Made by a program: the position numbers and the translations under genes
Part shown: positions 21,650 to 33,756 of the stretch, piece after piece
Numbering within the stretch: position 1 is the stretch's first letter
Layout: every line of letters begins with the position of its first letter
Notes under the pieces: generated by a model
What the model saw: the letters and a program-made list of their open reading frames with translations, nothing else
The model's database searches: none
Told to the model about the DNA's origin: nothing
Origin: Bondarzewia mesenterica
Lineage: Eukaryota > Basidiomycota > Agaricomycetes > Russulales > Bondarzewiaceae
Reading direction: 5' to 3'
Assembly: GCA_004802705.1 (NCBI GenBank)
Contig: SGPL01000102.1
Span: 1 to 64,000, forward strand
Length of the DNA stretch: 64,000 nucleotides

Positions 21650-22200
21650 TGTAGGAACCCTAGGATTTCCGACCTAGCTGATAGCTACAAGGACTTTGAC
21701 TTTACTTAAGACGTTTTTGAATTTCTCCACCAGAAAGAAATTCAAAGTGAAATTTGAATTCTCAGATTGAATTAAAAACTTGGGGGCTGCTCTCCCAAAA
21801 GCCCTCCTTATATACCTTTTTTCTCTACCTGCTTAGTAAGCAGATCACCCTGATTTTCAAATCATTGCTAATCATCCTGAATTTTCCAGCTTTTGCCATC
21901 ATTTTCTTTCAACTTNTTTATCCTTCNATTTTCCTATTCTTGCTTTTTNTTGGAATGTTCTTCTGCTTTCTTGAATGATCCTGCTNATTAAAATTCNTCN
22001 AATTTCTTCTAGAATGTTCTTNCTTGTTCTTGTATATTCTTGATAATTATTGCCNATTATTTCTTCCANAACATTCTACTTCTTTCTTCAACTTTCCAGN
22101 TATATCTTTTCCTACTCATTNTTCCAGAACATTCTTCAATGTTCTTCAGCTTTCCAGTTATTTNTNTTTTTAGGTANAGNCTNTAAATAATAAGGGAATN
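21650..22200 (+). promoter_or_regulatory. LTR-like AT-rich segment with clustered heat-shock-element motifs
   Basis: It begins with TGTTGTAGGAACCCTAGG-like sequence and has a TATATACC near 21812, resembling an LTR promoter. No partner LTR is seen, so it could be a solo or partial LTR. Canonical three-module heat-shock elements (TTC-nn-GAA-nn-TTC) lie at 22007-22019 and 22122-22134. A third at 22064-22076 has one ambiguous base, and near-matches lie at 21968-21980 and 21953-21960. What it drives is unknown. The LTR identity is an inference. Confidence 0.4.
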
Positions 22201-23035
22201 TTGGATTCTTGCTCAAGGATAGTAATGATGATGTTTTTTGAGGCTAAAATTTGTGTTTGTGAATAAAAAGAGNGGGGGGGGAGTGTATTTNCAAAAATTG
22301 GTTTTCTAAATANAAGTCCGTTTCAAATCTAAATAAATCCAAATAAAAATCTGCAAACTGAATGGTAAGTCTCTTCTTAATTTTNAGAATAAAAATTGAG
22401 TGAAAAAAAGTTAAAGAATNTAGTCAGGATTTGAAAAAGATGANGGNAAAGACAGTGAAAATNACAATCCAAATGGGAATCTNGAGCNNGCCAGCCCATT
22501 CNCATATCCTCTGNCTCCTCTGCCTATCCCTTTTNTGCTTCAGAATATCCTCNAGNGAAATNATAATGNNCGTGTNGGTATTANNTCCTGCAAACCCAAT
22601 AATCGCTGAATATTGTCGAATTCATGAAATGTCTGTCCAATGAGTGGGTACAATCAGCAAACTCCTCTCTTCTCTACTTATCACCTCAAACTCTACCCAA
22701 GATATCTACTACCTGATCACTTGTGAAACTGTCCCACGCAGTTGGGTTTCCGCATTCGCATCAAATGGCCGAGCTTCAACTTGAATGTTGACTTTGATTG
22801 GTCGGCAAGGTTTATTGAGGAGTTGCCAATGACCTTCCATTTCTGGGATTGCATTTATATTCATGAAAGGATTAGGGATGTCAGTGATAGAGGGTGATGG
22901 GATAAGAATAGGTGTGGAAACAGATGAGGAGGTGGTTGTATTGGGATCATTTTGAGTTTTAGGCTCAGAAATTGATGATGTAGAGGATGTGACCAAGATT
23001 TGAATGGTAAAGAAGGACTGCATAATAGTAGAAGT
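22201..23035. other. No confident gene
   Basis: This is mixed sequence with many ambiguous bases up to 22640. A minus-strand open frame at 22709-23023 (SSTSSISEPK ... EMEGHWQLLNKPCRP) is Ser/Thr/Pro-rich in its first half and more protein-like in its second. I do not recognise it. It could be the tail of the gene interrupted by gypsy copy A or a separate fragment. Confidence 0.35.
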
Positions 23036-23319
23036 TTAAAAGGATTGTATATGTGAATGATGAGAGTGTGTTTGAGAAAATGGTCGAGCTTCATTTTTTT
23101 TAGTTGCGCTTGTCGACTTAGCCGAGTTACGGCATTTTGTGCTTCTTTTCGCCATGTTCTCGTTCAAAACCATTTTTGGGCATGACAGTGCATGTATAAC
23201 TCCGCAAAGTCCCGATTGGCACTGACGATGGGCGCCATGTTCCTCTTGAAGAACCTGAGAGCATTTGCCCATTCACTGGCATTCTTGAGTTCGAGTTTTC
23301 CATCCACAAGTATATCAAT
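23036..23319 (-). pseudogene. Uncharacterised Agaricomycete-expanded protein, C-terminal fragment beyond gypsy copy A
   Basis: This continues the frame of the gene at 31101-33545 on the far side of the retrotransposon. It begins at the insertion point and reads ILVDGKLELKNASEWANAL and then FFKRNMAPIVSANRDF, a typical helical C-terminal block of this family. A TGA at 23164-23166 interrupts it, possibly from CGA, and a basic tail follows. The function is unknown. Confidence 0.7.
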
Positions 23320-23734
23320 TGTCAAGATGCTCTAGTTCTGGTGGCTGCGTGTGATCGTCGAGCCAGTTTTGATGCCTGATAGTGGCAGTTCTGTTAGAGA
23401 GGGTTCATTTTGATGCTTAGACTAGGGCTAAGGTCGAGCTGAAGTGACGTTAGAAGCAGGAGCTGGTACCCTATGTTCTATTACGCACAAGTCTATGCTA
23501 ATACAGAGCATAGGACTAAGTATATCAAGCTGGAGGTGAAAGAAGCTGCTGCAGAAGTATAAATAGCGCCTTCTGCGGTGCACGGACCATTGCTATATAC
23601 TGTACAAGGGCGCGAGTGATAGGAAAGATCAGGTAGGTAAAGGGATCACGGCTGATCGGGCCGGCTCATTAGAAGTGTAGGTAGACGTGCATCCAATCGA
23701 TAAGAAAACAAATGTACTAGTACAGTTCATGACA
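23320..23734 (-). repeat. 3' LTR of gypsy copy A
   Basis: This LTR has TGTCA...TGACA ends and is 415 bp, the same length as its partner at 30686-31100. In element orientation it contains a TATTTATA box-like sequence near 23558-23566. Confidence 0.93.
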
Positions 23735-23773
23735 ACTGCCCCCCCGGCTATCCTCCTGTTGCCCTCAACAGGA

Positions 23774-25293
23774 CCTCTAGTCGGTTTGATGCCCATAGAC
23801 GTCGGGGTCTACCGACCAGTCCTGGTCGTAACAGGGGCCGTCTGTGCCTCCTCGATCATCATAGTGGTCCCTCAGACTATGAGAGGGGTCGGCGGGTGCC
23901 TTGCCCTTGTCGAGCAGGCACTTTGAACAAGCTCTGGTGAAGTGATTGACCAAGTTGCAAAGGTAGCACCTTCTGACTGGTCTGCTGCGAGGTTTTTCTG
24001 CTCCCTTCTTCACCATCTGTATCCGTCCATTGGGTACCTTCGTGATTTGAGGTTTAGCATACCTCTGATGTCCCCTGCCCCTAATCTGTGCCACTTTTGC
24101 AGCGTCTGCCTGTCTGGCCTGCTCCAGGAGGTGAGGGGGAACCATGCCCGCAAGGGGGGAGTTAACGACCAGGGGTTTTATCTTGGCATTTGCATTTGCA
24201 GCCCGGAGTCATGCAGAGACGTCCCACCTGTTGATAGTCAGGCGGGACTGGTGTTGTTCTCATCGTTCAATAGCGCGGCAGTCTTCCTCGATCTTGAGGG
24301 TCAGTGCGCGGTATTGGCAGACATCTGCAGTCAACCCTAGTTCACCTATCTGGCGCAGAGCTCCTTCAATCTGTGCGTATTGCTCCAAGGACATGATGAC
24401 ATCGTGAAAGTCCTTCTCAGCCAAATGGTGTTGTTGGTGAGAAGGGGAGGGGGGTGTACTAGGAGAGCCATGGCGGAGTGGCCATAATGAATGACTCCCT
24501 CAGGCGTCAGCTTTGTTTTCGTGATGACCATGGGTAGGTTGAACCTTTCGATGAAGGAGGGCATGGCGTAGGTCAAGTCGGGGGATAGTGTCACGAGACG
24601 AGGTAGGCGTGTGTAGGTGGTGGTGGAGGTGAGGCTTTGGGGTATAGGGGACATGTTGGTAGATGCGTCTTCATGAGGGGGGGTGCCAGTGAGGAATGAG
24701 ATACAGAGAGAGGGAGAGCGTGATGTTGTTGCCCCTGTGAGGAATTGGATCCTTTCCACACTGGCAACGGCTTCTCACATATTTACCTGTCCCATAGCTA
24801 ACTCTTCCTGTAGAGCTAGTGCAGATCTCCTTGCTTCTTCTGCAGCCACTAGGGCCGCAAGGGCCCTCCTTGCCATCTCTTAGTAGTTTGCCTCCCACTG
24901 CACCTCTGCTAGTCCTTCTAGGATCATCTGCTGGGCTGCTTCCACCTGGTCTGCCTCTGCTGCTGCTTCCTATGTGGCTATTCTGTGGCCTTCTTCTGCT
25001 ATTGCCTCGAAGATTTCAATGGCTTCGGCTGCTGCTTCTTCAAGGGCCTCGTCCTGCGCAGCTTGTTGTCCTAACTCTTTCCAAATGTCGTCGTCATTGT
25101 AGGTTATGGGAGAGAGGGGCGGTACATATTCTATATCACCGTGCATCCTTAGTTCTTTGAGGGTCGCCTCATTGAGGTACTGCTGTTCTTCTGGGGTTTC
25201 ATTCTGTATGGGTGAGGGTGTTGCCTGCTGGCAGGGGAGGAGACAGGAGAGGAGGTGGGGGTAAGAGCGCTAAGGATGGACGACATACTAAAA
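23774..25293 (-). pseudogene. Third ORF of gypsy copy A, coiled coil plus CCHC zinc knuckle
   Basis: This ORF lies downstream of pol in the same orientation, starting near an ATG at about 25293 (MSSILSALTPTSS). The N-terminal part is Ser/Pro-rich. It is followed by an acidic coiled-coil region after one frameshift (DEALEEAAAEAIEIFEAIAE, then RRALAALVAAEEARRSALAL). The central domain reads MPSFIERFNLPMVITKTKL at about 24520-24580. The C-terminus (23774-24145) is basic and has a clear C-x2-C-x4-H-x4-C knuckle at 23927-23968 (CYLC...H...C), then an Asp-rich tail. Typical Ty3/gypsy elements have only the gag knuckle. The product may be a nucleic-acid-binding accessory protein. That is inference. 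Copy A has a frameshift and two or three stops. Confidence 0.75.
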
Positions 25294-25400
25294 GGGCTAG
25301 GGTTGATATTGCTAGTACTAACTAGAGGATTGCAAGGTGTAGGAGAAAATTGATCATAAACTGCAGAAACTGCAGAAAGAGAGGGAGTTTGCCCCCCTCT

Positions 25401-28400
25401 TTATAGTCTTCGTCGTCCTCGACGATTGGACGATAATGCCAGAGGTGATGTGGGGCTTATCACATGTGGGTGGTTTCTGTGAAATTCTTCAAAGATGTCC
25501 TGTGCACTCACCATGTCTTCTTCGAGGTCTTCTCGGAACATCCATTCATCCTCCGTGGGCAAATAACCCTTCCATTGGACTAGGTATTGGAGGTTTCCGT
25601 GGAACATACGGGAATCCAATAGCGATTCAGCCTCATATGCTTCTTCATTGTCAATGAGGTCAGGAGGGTTGGGTCTTTCGAAGTTTGGGCCATGTGCAGC
25701 TGTCTCTATATATGGCGTGATTAGGGATATGTGAAATACCGAGTGAATGTTCCACCCGTTCGGTAGTTTTAGTCGGACGTTTACAAGGGATGGAGTATCG
25801 AGGACTATGAAGGGGCCATATCTCTGAGGTGTGAGTTTCACCGAGGGGTGTGTGGTGGCGAGGTTCTTTGCTTCCAGCTATACTTCGTCCCCCTTCTGGT
25901 ACATCTTGTCTGTTTTTGGCCCCTTTCATGCCATCACCTGAGCCGCTAGCTGATGGGAAGCGATTGTGTCCTTCCTGATATCTTCCAGGCATTTCAGCCT
26001 TTGAGAGATTGCGGGAAGGGTGGAGTCTTCCAGCACCTTTGGCAATGACTGTGAGATATATCTCAGGATTAAGTCGAATGGTGCCTTCTTGGTCGATGAA
26101 TGGATAGTGGAGTTATGAGCAAACTCTGCAGCCGGTAGTAGGTCTGCCCAGTCATCTCCTTGAAAGTTGCAGAAGATCTGTAGGAACTGTTCTAGTGACT
26201 GGTTGGTCCGCTCCATCTGTCCATCAGTCTGAGGGTGATAGGCCATTGACATCGCTTGTTTTATTCCTAACTTCTTGCAAAGTTCCCTTATAACTTTTGC
26301 GGCGTACTGTGGTCCCCTATCCGAGATGATTTTGCTTGGCAGACCATAGTGTCTCCATACTTGATCCCTATAGAGGTCTGCTGTTTGTACCGCCATGATG
26401 TTTTTATAGCATGGGGCAAACACTACCCCTTTTGATACGTCGTAGTCTACGAAGACCGATATCAAGTCAAAGCCTTTTGACAGTGGTAGGTCCGTGATGA
26501 AGTCAGTGAAGACCACTTGAAATGGGAGTGCATGGACGTCGGCCAGTATGGGGACTACTGGTACCTTTGCTCGGTTAGGCTGATTTTTTGATGCTTGGCA
26601 AATTGCACATCCCTTGACGTATTCTTTAATGAATACCATCATGCCTGACCACCAAAAGTCTCTTTGCACTCTCTCTACTGTCTTCCATTCTCCTGGATGA
26701 CCCGTGGCAGGTGGGTCATGGTGTTGCCGAACGATTTCTCTATGAAGGTCTTGGTCCTTTGGGACATAAATGTGCCCTCTAAATAGGATCAGGCTGTCCT
26801 CTGTGTTCTATTCCTCCATCCCTTTTAACATTGTCCTGAGTTCGGCTGACTTTATGAGTTCCAGGGCAAGAGCAATCTCATCATCCATGTCCTTCGAACC
26901 TTTAATCTGCTCCTTTAGGGAGGTCTTGACAGAATCTTTGCCAGACGTGAGCACTTTCATGAATAGCGCGCAGTCTAAGAGGATGCATTCTTCATTGTCT
27001 GCCCTTCCATCATCGAAGTCCGGTCGCCTGGACAGGCTATCTGGTACACATTTTGTTCCTTTGACGTAATGGATTTCGAAGTCGAAGCAGGTCAAAAAGA
27101 GCGCCCATCGTGCCTGTCGGCAGTTTAGTTTGCGAGCGTCCTTATAAAATGTCAGGTTTTTGTGGTCTGAGTTGATTTCAATAACGTGTTCTGAGCTCTC
27201 TAAAAAGTGTCTCCATGCTTCGAAGGCTCGGATGATTGCCAGTAGTTCTCTGTCATAGACATCGTAGTTTCATTCCACCAGAGAAAACCCTTTAGACAGG
27301 TAAGCACATGGGTGCCATTGCTCATCTTCTCCACGTTGTAGCAGGATTCCCCTTGTGGCAGTAAGCGAGGTGTCTGTGTCGACCCTGAAAGGTTTTGTAG
27401 TGTCAGGCTGAATTAGTACTGGTGTGGATGTGAACGCATTTTTCAGCGTGTCAAACACTTTTTGTTGGGGTTCTTCCCAGTGCCACTTGACGTTTTTTTG
27501 NGGTCATGCATGGGTTGTGCAAGGTGGGCATACCCCTTGATGAAGCACTGGTAGAAGTTGCCAAACCCTAGGAATGATCGGACATCTCGTACCCTTTGGG
27601 GGGTGGGCCAGTTAGAAAGCCCTTCTACTTTTATCGGGTCCATCTCTATTTTGTCATGGGAGATGATTAAACCCCAAATAGTTCACCTTTTCAGCCTCAA
27701 AGGTGCATTTCTCTGGTTTGAGGAAAAGGTCATTCTCTGCTAGTCGACCAAGTATTTCATTTATGAGCTCTTGATGCCTTTTCATATGAATGGTTGCTAC
27801 CAGGATGTCATCCATGTAGATAATTACTTCCCCCGTCATGATCAGATCCTTGAAAAGCTCGTTCATCATGGTCTGAAATGTCGCCGGCGAGTTGGTCAGG
27901 CCGAAGAACATCACCATTAGTTTGAACAGTCCTCAGTTCATAAGGAATGCTGCTTTCTCCTGGTCCCCTTCTTTGATACGGATATTGTTGTAGCCCCAAC
28001 AGACATCCATTTTGGTGAATATGCATTTGTCTTTTAGGCTTTCTATAATATCCGAGCTAAGCGGAAGAGGATATCAGTTCTTAATGGTGTGTTCGTTCAG
28101 CTTTCGGTAGTCCTGTACAGGGTGGAGCTTCCCATCCTTTTTCTTGACAAAGAAGAAGGGGGAGGCGTAGGGTGACTTGAATGTCCTAATGGTCCCTCTC
28201 TTCAGATGCTCGTCCAAGAACTTGTTGAGTTCAACCTGCTCATTCCTTGATAGGGGGATGATCTTTGTTGTGATCCCATCAGGTGCTCCAGGTTTCAGCT
28301 CAATCTTATGGTCCCAGGTATGAGACGGTGGGAAGTTTTGTGATGCTTCCTCTTCGAAAACTCGTCAGTGGCCAAGGTAATGGGCGGGGATGGATTCTTC

Positions 28401-28913
28401 TATTGACCTCTTTGGTTGGCCTTTCCCTGCCTCCTCTGCTAATTTCTGCAAGACCAAGGCTGTGCTAATCCTTTCTGCTGTTTCACAGCTGCAGAGGATC
28501 TTCTGGAGTGACTGTTGATACTGTCAGTTTTGTCGGTTCCTTTTGCACCAGTAGGGGCAGTTCTGGAAATGTAGGGTTTCATTTCACCAGTCGATTGTTG
28601 GGTTGTGCGTCTTTAGCCAAGGGAGTCCCAGGATTATCTCGTCATCCTCTATGTCTGATACATATAGCCTCATCATTTCGACATGATTGTTGATGCGTAG
28701 CCAGAGGTAAATAAATTCCTTGATTCGCCTTAGGACATTTTCCGTGTTGTCGACATTTCTGATTTTGATTTTGTTTCTTAGTTTGATTGTCCTAAGTCCG
28801 TATTTCTGTACTGCTTTCCAATGAATGAACCTTCCGGTTGCCCTGCTGTCTATCATTGCCTTTGTTTTGATGCTTTCAATGCCGCTTTGTGATATCCAAG
28901 ATGTAATCTCCAA
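25401..28913 (-). pseudogene. pol of gypsy copy A: PR-RT-RNaseH-integrase-chromodomain
   Basis: The polyprotein reverse-transcribes and integrates the element. The protease (about 28584-28913) has DSRATGRF at 28833-28850 where DSGAT is usual, and then the flap-side IILGLPWL. In the RT, the YMDD catalytic motif is at 27804-27815 within IIYMDDILVAT. In RNase H, TDTSLTATRGILLQ is near 27340-27390 and NSDHKNL near 27160. In the integrase, the zinc-binding Cys pair CAICQASK is near 26590. The catalytic Asp residues lie in VFTDFITDLP (near 26490) and ISDRGPQ (near 26315), and the Glu in TDGQMERTNQSLE (near 26190-26230). A GPF module precedes the chromodomain YLVQWKGYLPTEDEW (about 25540-25590). The stop is at 25401-25403. 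A few stops and shifts break the frame (for example near 27930 and 28070). Confidence 0.92.
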
Positions 28914-28996
28914 TTGCTCACCCTTGGTGGATTTTACAAAGATAGAATTATCATAGCAGCCTTTCGTTCAAAGCCACGTCTAGAACTTTGGACTCA

Positions 28997-30496
28997 TCAA
29001 AAATCCTCCTGTTTCTCNTCATCCTCCTCACTAGATTCTGCGAGTGCTTCNCTTTCCTCCATTGAGAGCTTNCTGATGACTTTCTTGAGTTCCTCTANAG
29101 TCATCTTTTTNCTCCCCCCCTCTTCTTTTGCCATTCTAGTGCGGACGTCNNGGTCTGGGCAGTCCCTGGCNCAATGTCTAGTTTTGCTGCACCTAAAGCA
29201 GCAGCCTTCGTCCATGTACTGCTTCTTGTCCTTATCCGACAGAGTGTTGGTGGCCCGTACCCTTGCCTTTCCTTTTCATTCTTTTCGCTCCTTTCCTCTG
29301 TCTACATCCATAGCATCTGGGTCNTGTGCCTTGCTTCCCCTAGGTACCCAGTTTTCTTTATCCTTCTGAGAGGAGTGGTGCCTTCCGAGGAAGGACTGTA
29401 GTTTGCGCCATTGGTTGTCAGCAGTGGTTGCATCCTTGTACCAGTCCTCGATCTTGGTCGGTACTGGGTTCTTTCGGTAAATTTCCTTCACAATTGCGGG
29501 GTTCAATGCCTCCATGAAGTATTCAATGAGCGCNGGGCTCTCCGTTATCTCTGATTCTGANACNAGGTTCACAAATTCGGTGATAAAATCNTCTGCTGTG
29601 CATTTTCCCTGTCTGATTTGAGACAACTTGGTCNNAGNATTTGTGGCAATGTTTGCATCAGCGAATTGAGNGACAAAGTCCTCCTCNAATTTCTTCCANN
29701 TCCCGTAGTTGTCGTCCTTTTNATATTTCTCTATTTTTAACCATTTCCAGNTTTCGGCTGTCCCTCCTTCTAGNTAGGACAAGGNGAATAGGACCTTCCT
29801 TTGCTCATNNAGGGCTCNGGCATNNTCCACAAACTCCTTTNGTTTTGCNCNAAAGTAGACTTTACATTCTAAGATGAAGAGTCTAGAGCTTTCCCTTTGT
29901 CCATTGAATGGNGAGGGAGTCTTGACCTTTGGTCCTGACTTGTTAGCTGATGGCANGGTTGCCATTCCTCATNCAGGCAGCNGAGGAGGAGNTGGAGGTG
30001 GGTTTGGTGGTAATGNGTTGGAGGCCTGTGGTTGGGNGGGTGGNTTCGTGCTGGCAGGAGGNGGTGGTNGTNNGGGTGTNGGTGGTCNNTGGTCTGGTTN
30101 TGATGGAGGNGCAGGGTTAANGACCTNTGGATTNTCNTGNAGTTCCTNGTGGATGCTCGCTTNTNGGGATAAGATGGGCAGGCTGCTAGACCTNGATGGT
30201 CNGNGTNGTATATTCCTTCTGTTTTCTGCACNGAGTGCTAANGATGATGATGGTGTTNCTNCTTGTATTTNAGTAGGTAACNGTTCTCNTATTTTGNGAA
30301 ATATCCAGGAGTGGCGCTGGNTGTNNTAGTAGATGGGGTAGATGGGNTTCTCCTCATCTTTGTGGGTGTCTGGGTGTGTCCTTGCNAGGTATGTTTTTAG
30401 CGACNTNCTGTATCTTNNGCCNGAGGGGATNTCAACCCCTAGTGGTAGGCNGCTTGTNGATGAAATGGTGGATTGATTTCCTGGAGACTGAGACAC
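28997..30496 (-). pseudogene. gag of gypsy copy A
   Basis: The N-terminal part (29969-30496) is Pro-rich after RTHPDTHKDE and PIYPIY. The capsid-like region (29276-29965) carries FNGQRESSRLFILECKVYF and ADANIATN with TKLSQIRQGK, typical of a retrotransposon gag domain. After a stop near 29276 the C-terminus has the zinc knuckle CFRCSKTRHxARDC (29160-29200) and an acidic tail ending at 28997. It would package the RNA in virus-like particles. Many single ambiguous bases occur here and almost none in pol. Confidence 0.88.
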
Positions 30497-30685
30497 TTGC
30501 TGATATCTACACCGATGACGCTGCTATTTGCNGTCACTTCGGTGCCCCTTGGTGCTTCTCCNAAGATTGGCTACCTTGGGCTCTTTGTTGCTCAGNTCAA
30601 AAAGAACCCTCAAGNGCAACTGNATATGTCTATAGTCTCTNGTCTGGGTTCGAGTTCNGTTTNNGTTGTGGGAGCTTGATATAGT

Positions 30686-31100
30686 TGTCAAGATGCTCNN
30701 GTTCTGGTGGCTGTGCATGATCATNGAGCCAGTTCTGATGCCTGATGGTGGCNGTTCTGTTAGAGAGGGTTCNTTCTGANGCTTAGACTAGGGCTAAGGT
30801 CGAGCTGAAGTGACATTAGAAGCAGGGGCTNNTACCCTATGTTCTATTANNCACAAGTCTATGCTAATANAGAGCANAGGACCAAGTATATCAAGCTNGA
30901 GGTGAAAGAAGCTGCTGCGGAAGTATAAATAGNGCCTTCTGNGGNGCACNGACNNTTGCTATATACTGTACAAGGGNGCGAGTGATAGNAAAGATCAGNT
31001 AGGTAAAGGGATNNCGGCTGATCAGGCNNNCTCNTTAGAAGTGTAGGTAGANGTGCGTCCAATNGATAAGAAAACAAATGTACTAGTACAGTTCATGACA
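30686..31100 (-). repeat. 5' LTR of gypsy copy A
   Basis: This LTR is 415 bp with TGTCA...TGACA ends. It aligns end to end with 23320-23734 and carries about 30 ambiguous bases, which hides the true divergence between the pair. Confidence 0.93.
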
Positions 31101-33545
31101 TNGATGTGGCGCTTGAACCAGAACTCGGCGCNTTGTGACNAGTAACCCAGGTNCAAACCNGAACCCTGCCAGGTCAAATGCTTNGGCCANCAAGANGAGT
31201 ATGAGGCCTGGTTCTTGTNCANTGAGAGAGCATATGAGGTCAAGGCATCTGTCAAGAGGAGAAAGAAGATGATGAACCCGTGTCAACCTTNTAGACACNA
31301 CAGATGAGGTCNAGCTCATCCTTGGAGAGGGCATNATCCCACAATGGGGCATGCGNAGGGCCTAAGGCCANAGTGTCCNCAGTCCAAAAGATACACTCTG
31401 ATGGCCNCAAAAGCATGATGTCAAGCTCGAGCACTTGCACAGTGATCCTCNACATGATCCCCCCATAAAGGAGTGCAGCACNCCCATNCAGCCCCCTTAG
31501 GAAATGATTTCAATGAGTCTTGTATGTGGCGTAGTNTATCATGTCAGGTTTATATCCCTGNANGTGCCAACTGAGTCCAANNTTGAGGTTGATGTGGNAG
31601 ATCNNGGGAGGGGGACTNCATANGCACATGTTGAGANGCANGCCAAACTCAAGAAGGCCACGCATGATGGTGGGGATGNAGGCATTGGGGTAGACTTGCA
31701 CGCACCAAAGGACTGCTGTANGATCACACAGCATCAGCACCCATGNGTGAGTGCCATTGTCAAAGTGTGCCCCAGTTANGTTNGACTCGATGGTATATAA
31801 GACGAAATNGTTCAGCTGGTGTGCATTCACGACAAGGGAGCNGAANTCNACAGGGTGCTCTAACAAGTTTTCAAGATCCCATAGGGCTTCCNGGATGTNG
31901 GGCACGGCATGTGTGATAGAGGTGGTNAGGNGATGGTGAAAGTCNGTGATGGGGTCTTNGAGGTAGCTAGAGCATGGGCTCTGGGCATCCCCGAGCACCT
32001 TTTGAAGGTTACTCTAGACCATCTTTGGGATTTCGACACCACANATGCCTATTGAACTGTACCCTTTCCCAGCCCATGCNAAACTGTACCAAGATGCGAG
32101 TATGGTGGGGAAGTCNANGAGGTCCACGGGCATATAGTCCATGTCCTCCAAATTTTGGCCCAGGACAGCAATGAGGTCCTCAAANAAATTGATCTNTTGT
32201 ACTGGTTCATGGGCATGAATGGGAGCAAGGGCATTTTGGGACTNGTCCATGAGGCTGTGCATTTTCCAGTATGCCTCCTTNACCCAGGGTTTTTCCAAAG
32301 TAGGATTAAACTNGAAGNCAAAGTCCNACTNATCCATCATGGGATCAAAATGATGCTGTGAGGGCGGNTATTCCTCACAGAGGTCATCTCAGTCATCATT
32401 TGGCTGCCTCGATTGCATGAGGAANNCTATTCCAAAACCCATTCAAATANGTNGGTGCAGTGGCTCAGCNACATTCTAGTTTTCTTCATCACGTTNGCCN
32501 GCTNGACCCTCNCTGACCATTGCTTGTCAGATTCANGCTGCATGCATTGGGCATTCTGGATCTCATGCCTCTNGAAGAAGANATGNAAAGTCTCCTCTTC
32601 AACTTGGTCACTGCCCTCCTCTATGAGATGAAGAGGGATGGGCTCTAGTGCAAGGGCAGATGCCAGATGTAATGTAGGGCTGTGTGCAGATGTCTGTGCA
32701 AGTTAGAGACTGGCATCAGCCCACTTTGCATCCATGAGTTCCTCGTCTGTTGGAACATAATGACTGAGGAAGGTGTCCAGGGCATAAAGGGGATGCTTTG
32801 GAGCCCAAGGCACCCACACAGTGATTCCAGACTTGAAAAAGATGAGGATTTTGTTAATTTAGTTGCAGTCTAAGGAGATGATGACACCCATGCACGGCAT
32901 TGTGAAGCATACGATCTGGGACTGGCAAAGTTCTTCCACCCAATGGGAATGAACACCATTCTGGGTGGCCAAGTACTGGACTCAGCGAGGGTTACCGCTG
33001 ACGAGCCTTTCTCCCTTGGCTTCAAACCTGGCAATGATGTATAATGTCATGGCGATCAAGGGAACAAAGGCATCATGCAACTTCATGGCCAGCTGCCTTG
33101 CCTGTTTTTCGGTCTTGTGGGCCAACTTGTAGCCACTCTGAGAGGGCAATCGAGTATGAGAGACATCTAATCCAAACAGTAGGTTGTGGCGTAGCCTGTC
33201 GCAAAGGAGATTTATAACACGTAGGAGTTCTTGCTCTAGGCTAGACCATTTGAAAGTCAGAGATGGTAAGAGAAAGTATCTTCCTTCTACATTTCACTGG
33301 ATGGGAATAGTGTGATAGTGGGTCAAGAGGCAGGAAAAGATAGGCCCTTCAAATTTGGGAAAAATGGAAATAAAAGCAAGATGGGGGTGGGCATTTATAG
33401 ACCAAAGGAGCTCATGTGCACATTGCGGGTGCAATTGATTCATGTCAAGGGGACCTGTAGGAGGGACATGGGGAAATATGTTTATGTTAAAGGCCAAGCA
33501 AAATTCCCCCTTTTGTGTGAGGACAGTGCGGGGGTAGTCGGCCAT
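31101..33545 (-). pseudogene. Uncharacterised Agaricomycete-expanded protein, main part, split by gypsy copy A
   Basis: This large minus-strand gene has an early ATG at 33545 (MADYPRTVL). The N-terminal region has HLAFISIFPKFEGPIF at about 33340-33390. Next come NGVHSHWVEELCQSQIVCFT (about 32900-32960) and KILIFFKSGITVWVPWAPKH (about 32800-32860). The central part has EKPWxKEAYWKMHSL and VDLxDFPTILASWYS near 32080-32290, and GTHxWVLMLCDxTAVLW near 31690-31740. The part nearest the insertion reads WPKHLTWQG and SAEFWF just before 31101. I recognise this arrangement (SWWPKHxxW...AExWF) from a family common in mushroom genomes that has no assigned function. Isolated stops (for example near 32990 and 32870) show decay independent of the insertion. 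Confidence 0.7.
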
Positions 33546-33756
33546 GTCTGCATGTCTTTAGTGAGCGAGAACATCGAGATTGCATGGAAGAAAGACTCAT
33601 GAATGAAGGAAAACTTGCATTGAAGACGTGAAAAATGACGCACTGATAACATCAAAATGAATGAGTGGAGGCATAATGCTATCAAAAATTTAAAATTTAA
33701 ATAAACAAAATGAAGCATAGGGTGAGGGGATCAATGTTCAAAATGATGAGAATGGC

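Larger units (their letters stand above)
23320..31100 (-). mobile_element. Ty3/gypsy chromodomain LTR retrotransposon, copy A
   Basis: This is a full-length 7781-bp element with paired 415-bp LTRs. Coding order on the minus strand is gag, protease, reverse transcriptase, RNase H, integrase, chromodomain, then an extra third ORF before the 3' LTR. A G-rich polypurine tract (GGGGGGG) lies just inside the 3' LTR near 23741. The flanking 5-mers are TCAAT (23315-23319) and TNGAT (31101-31105), a probable target duplication with one ambiguous base and one difference. The element splits a host gene of the same orientation. Its reading frames are the best preserved of the three copies, although the gag half has many ambiguous bases. 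Confidence 0.93.

Noticed and set aside
23687..24407. Plus-strand frames of 79 to 132 codons inside gypsy copy A
   Set aside because: They are antisense to the third ORF, whose zinc knuckle and conserved blocks recur in all three copies on the coding strand.
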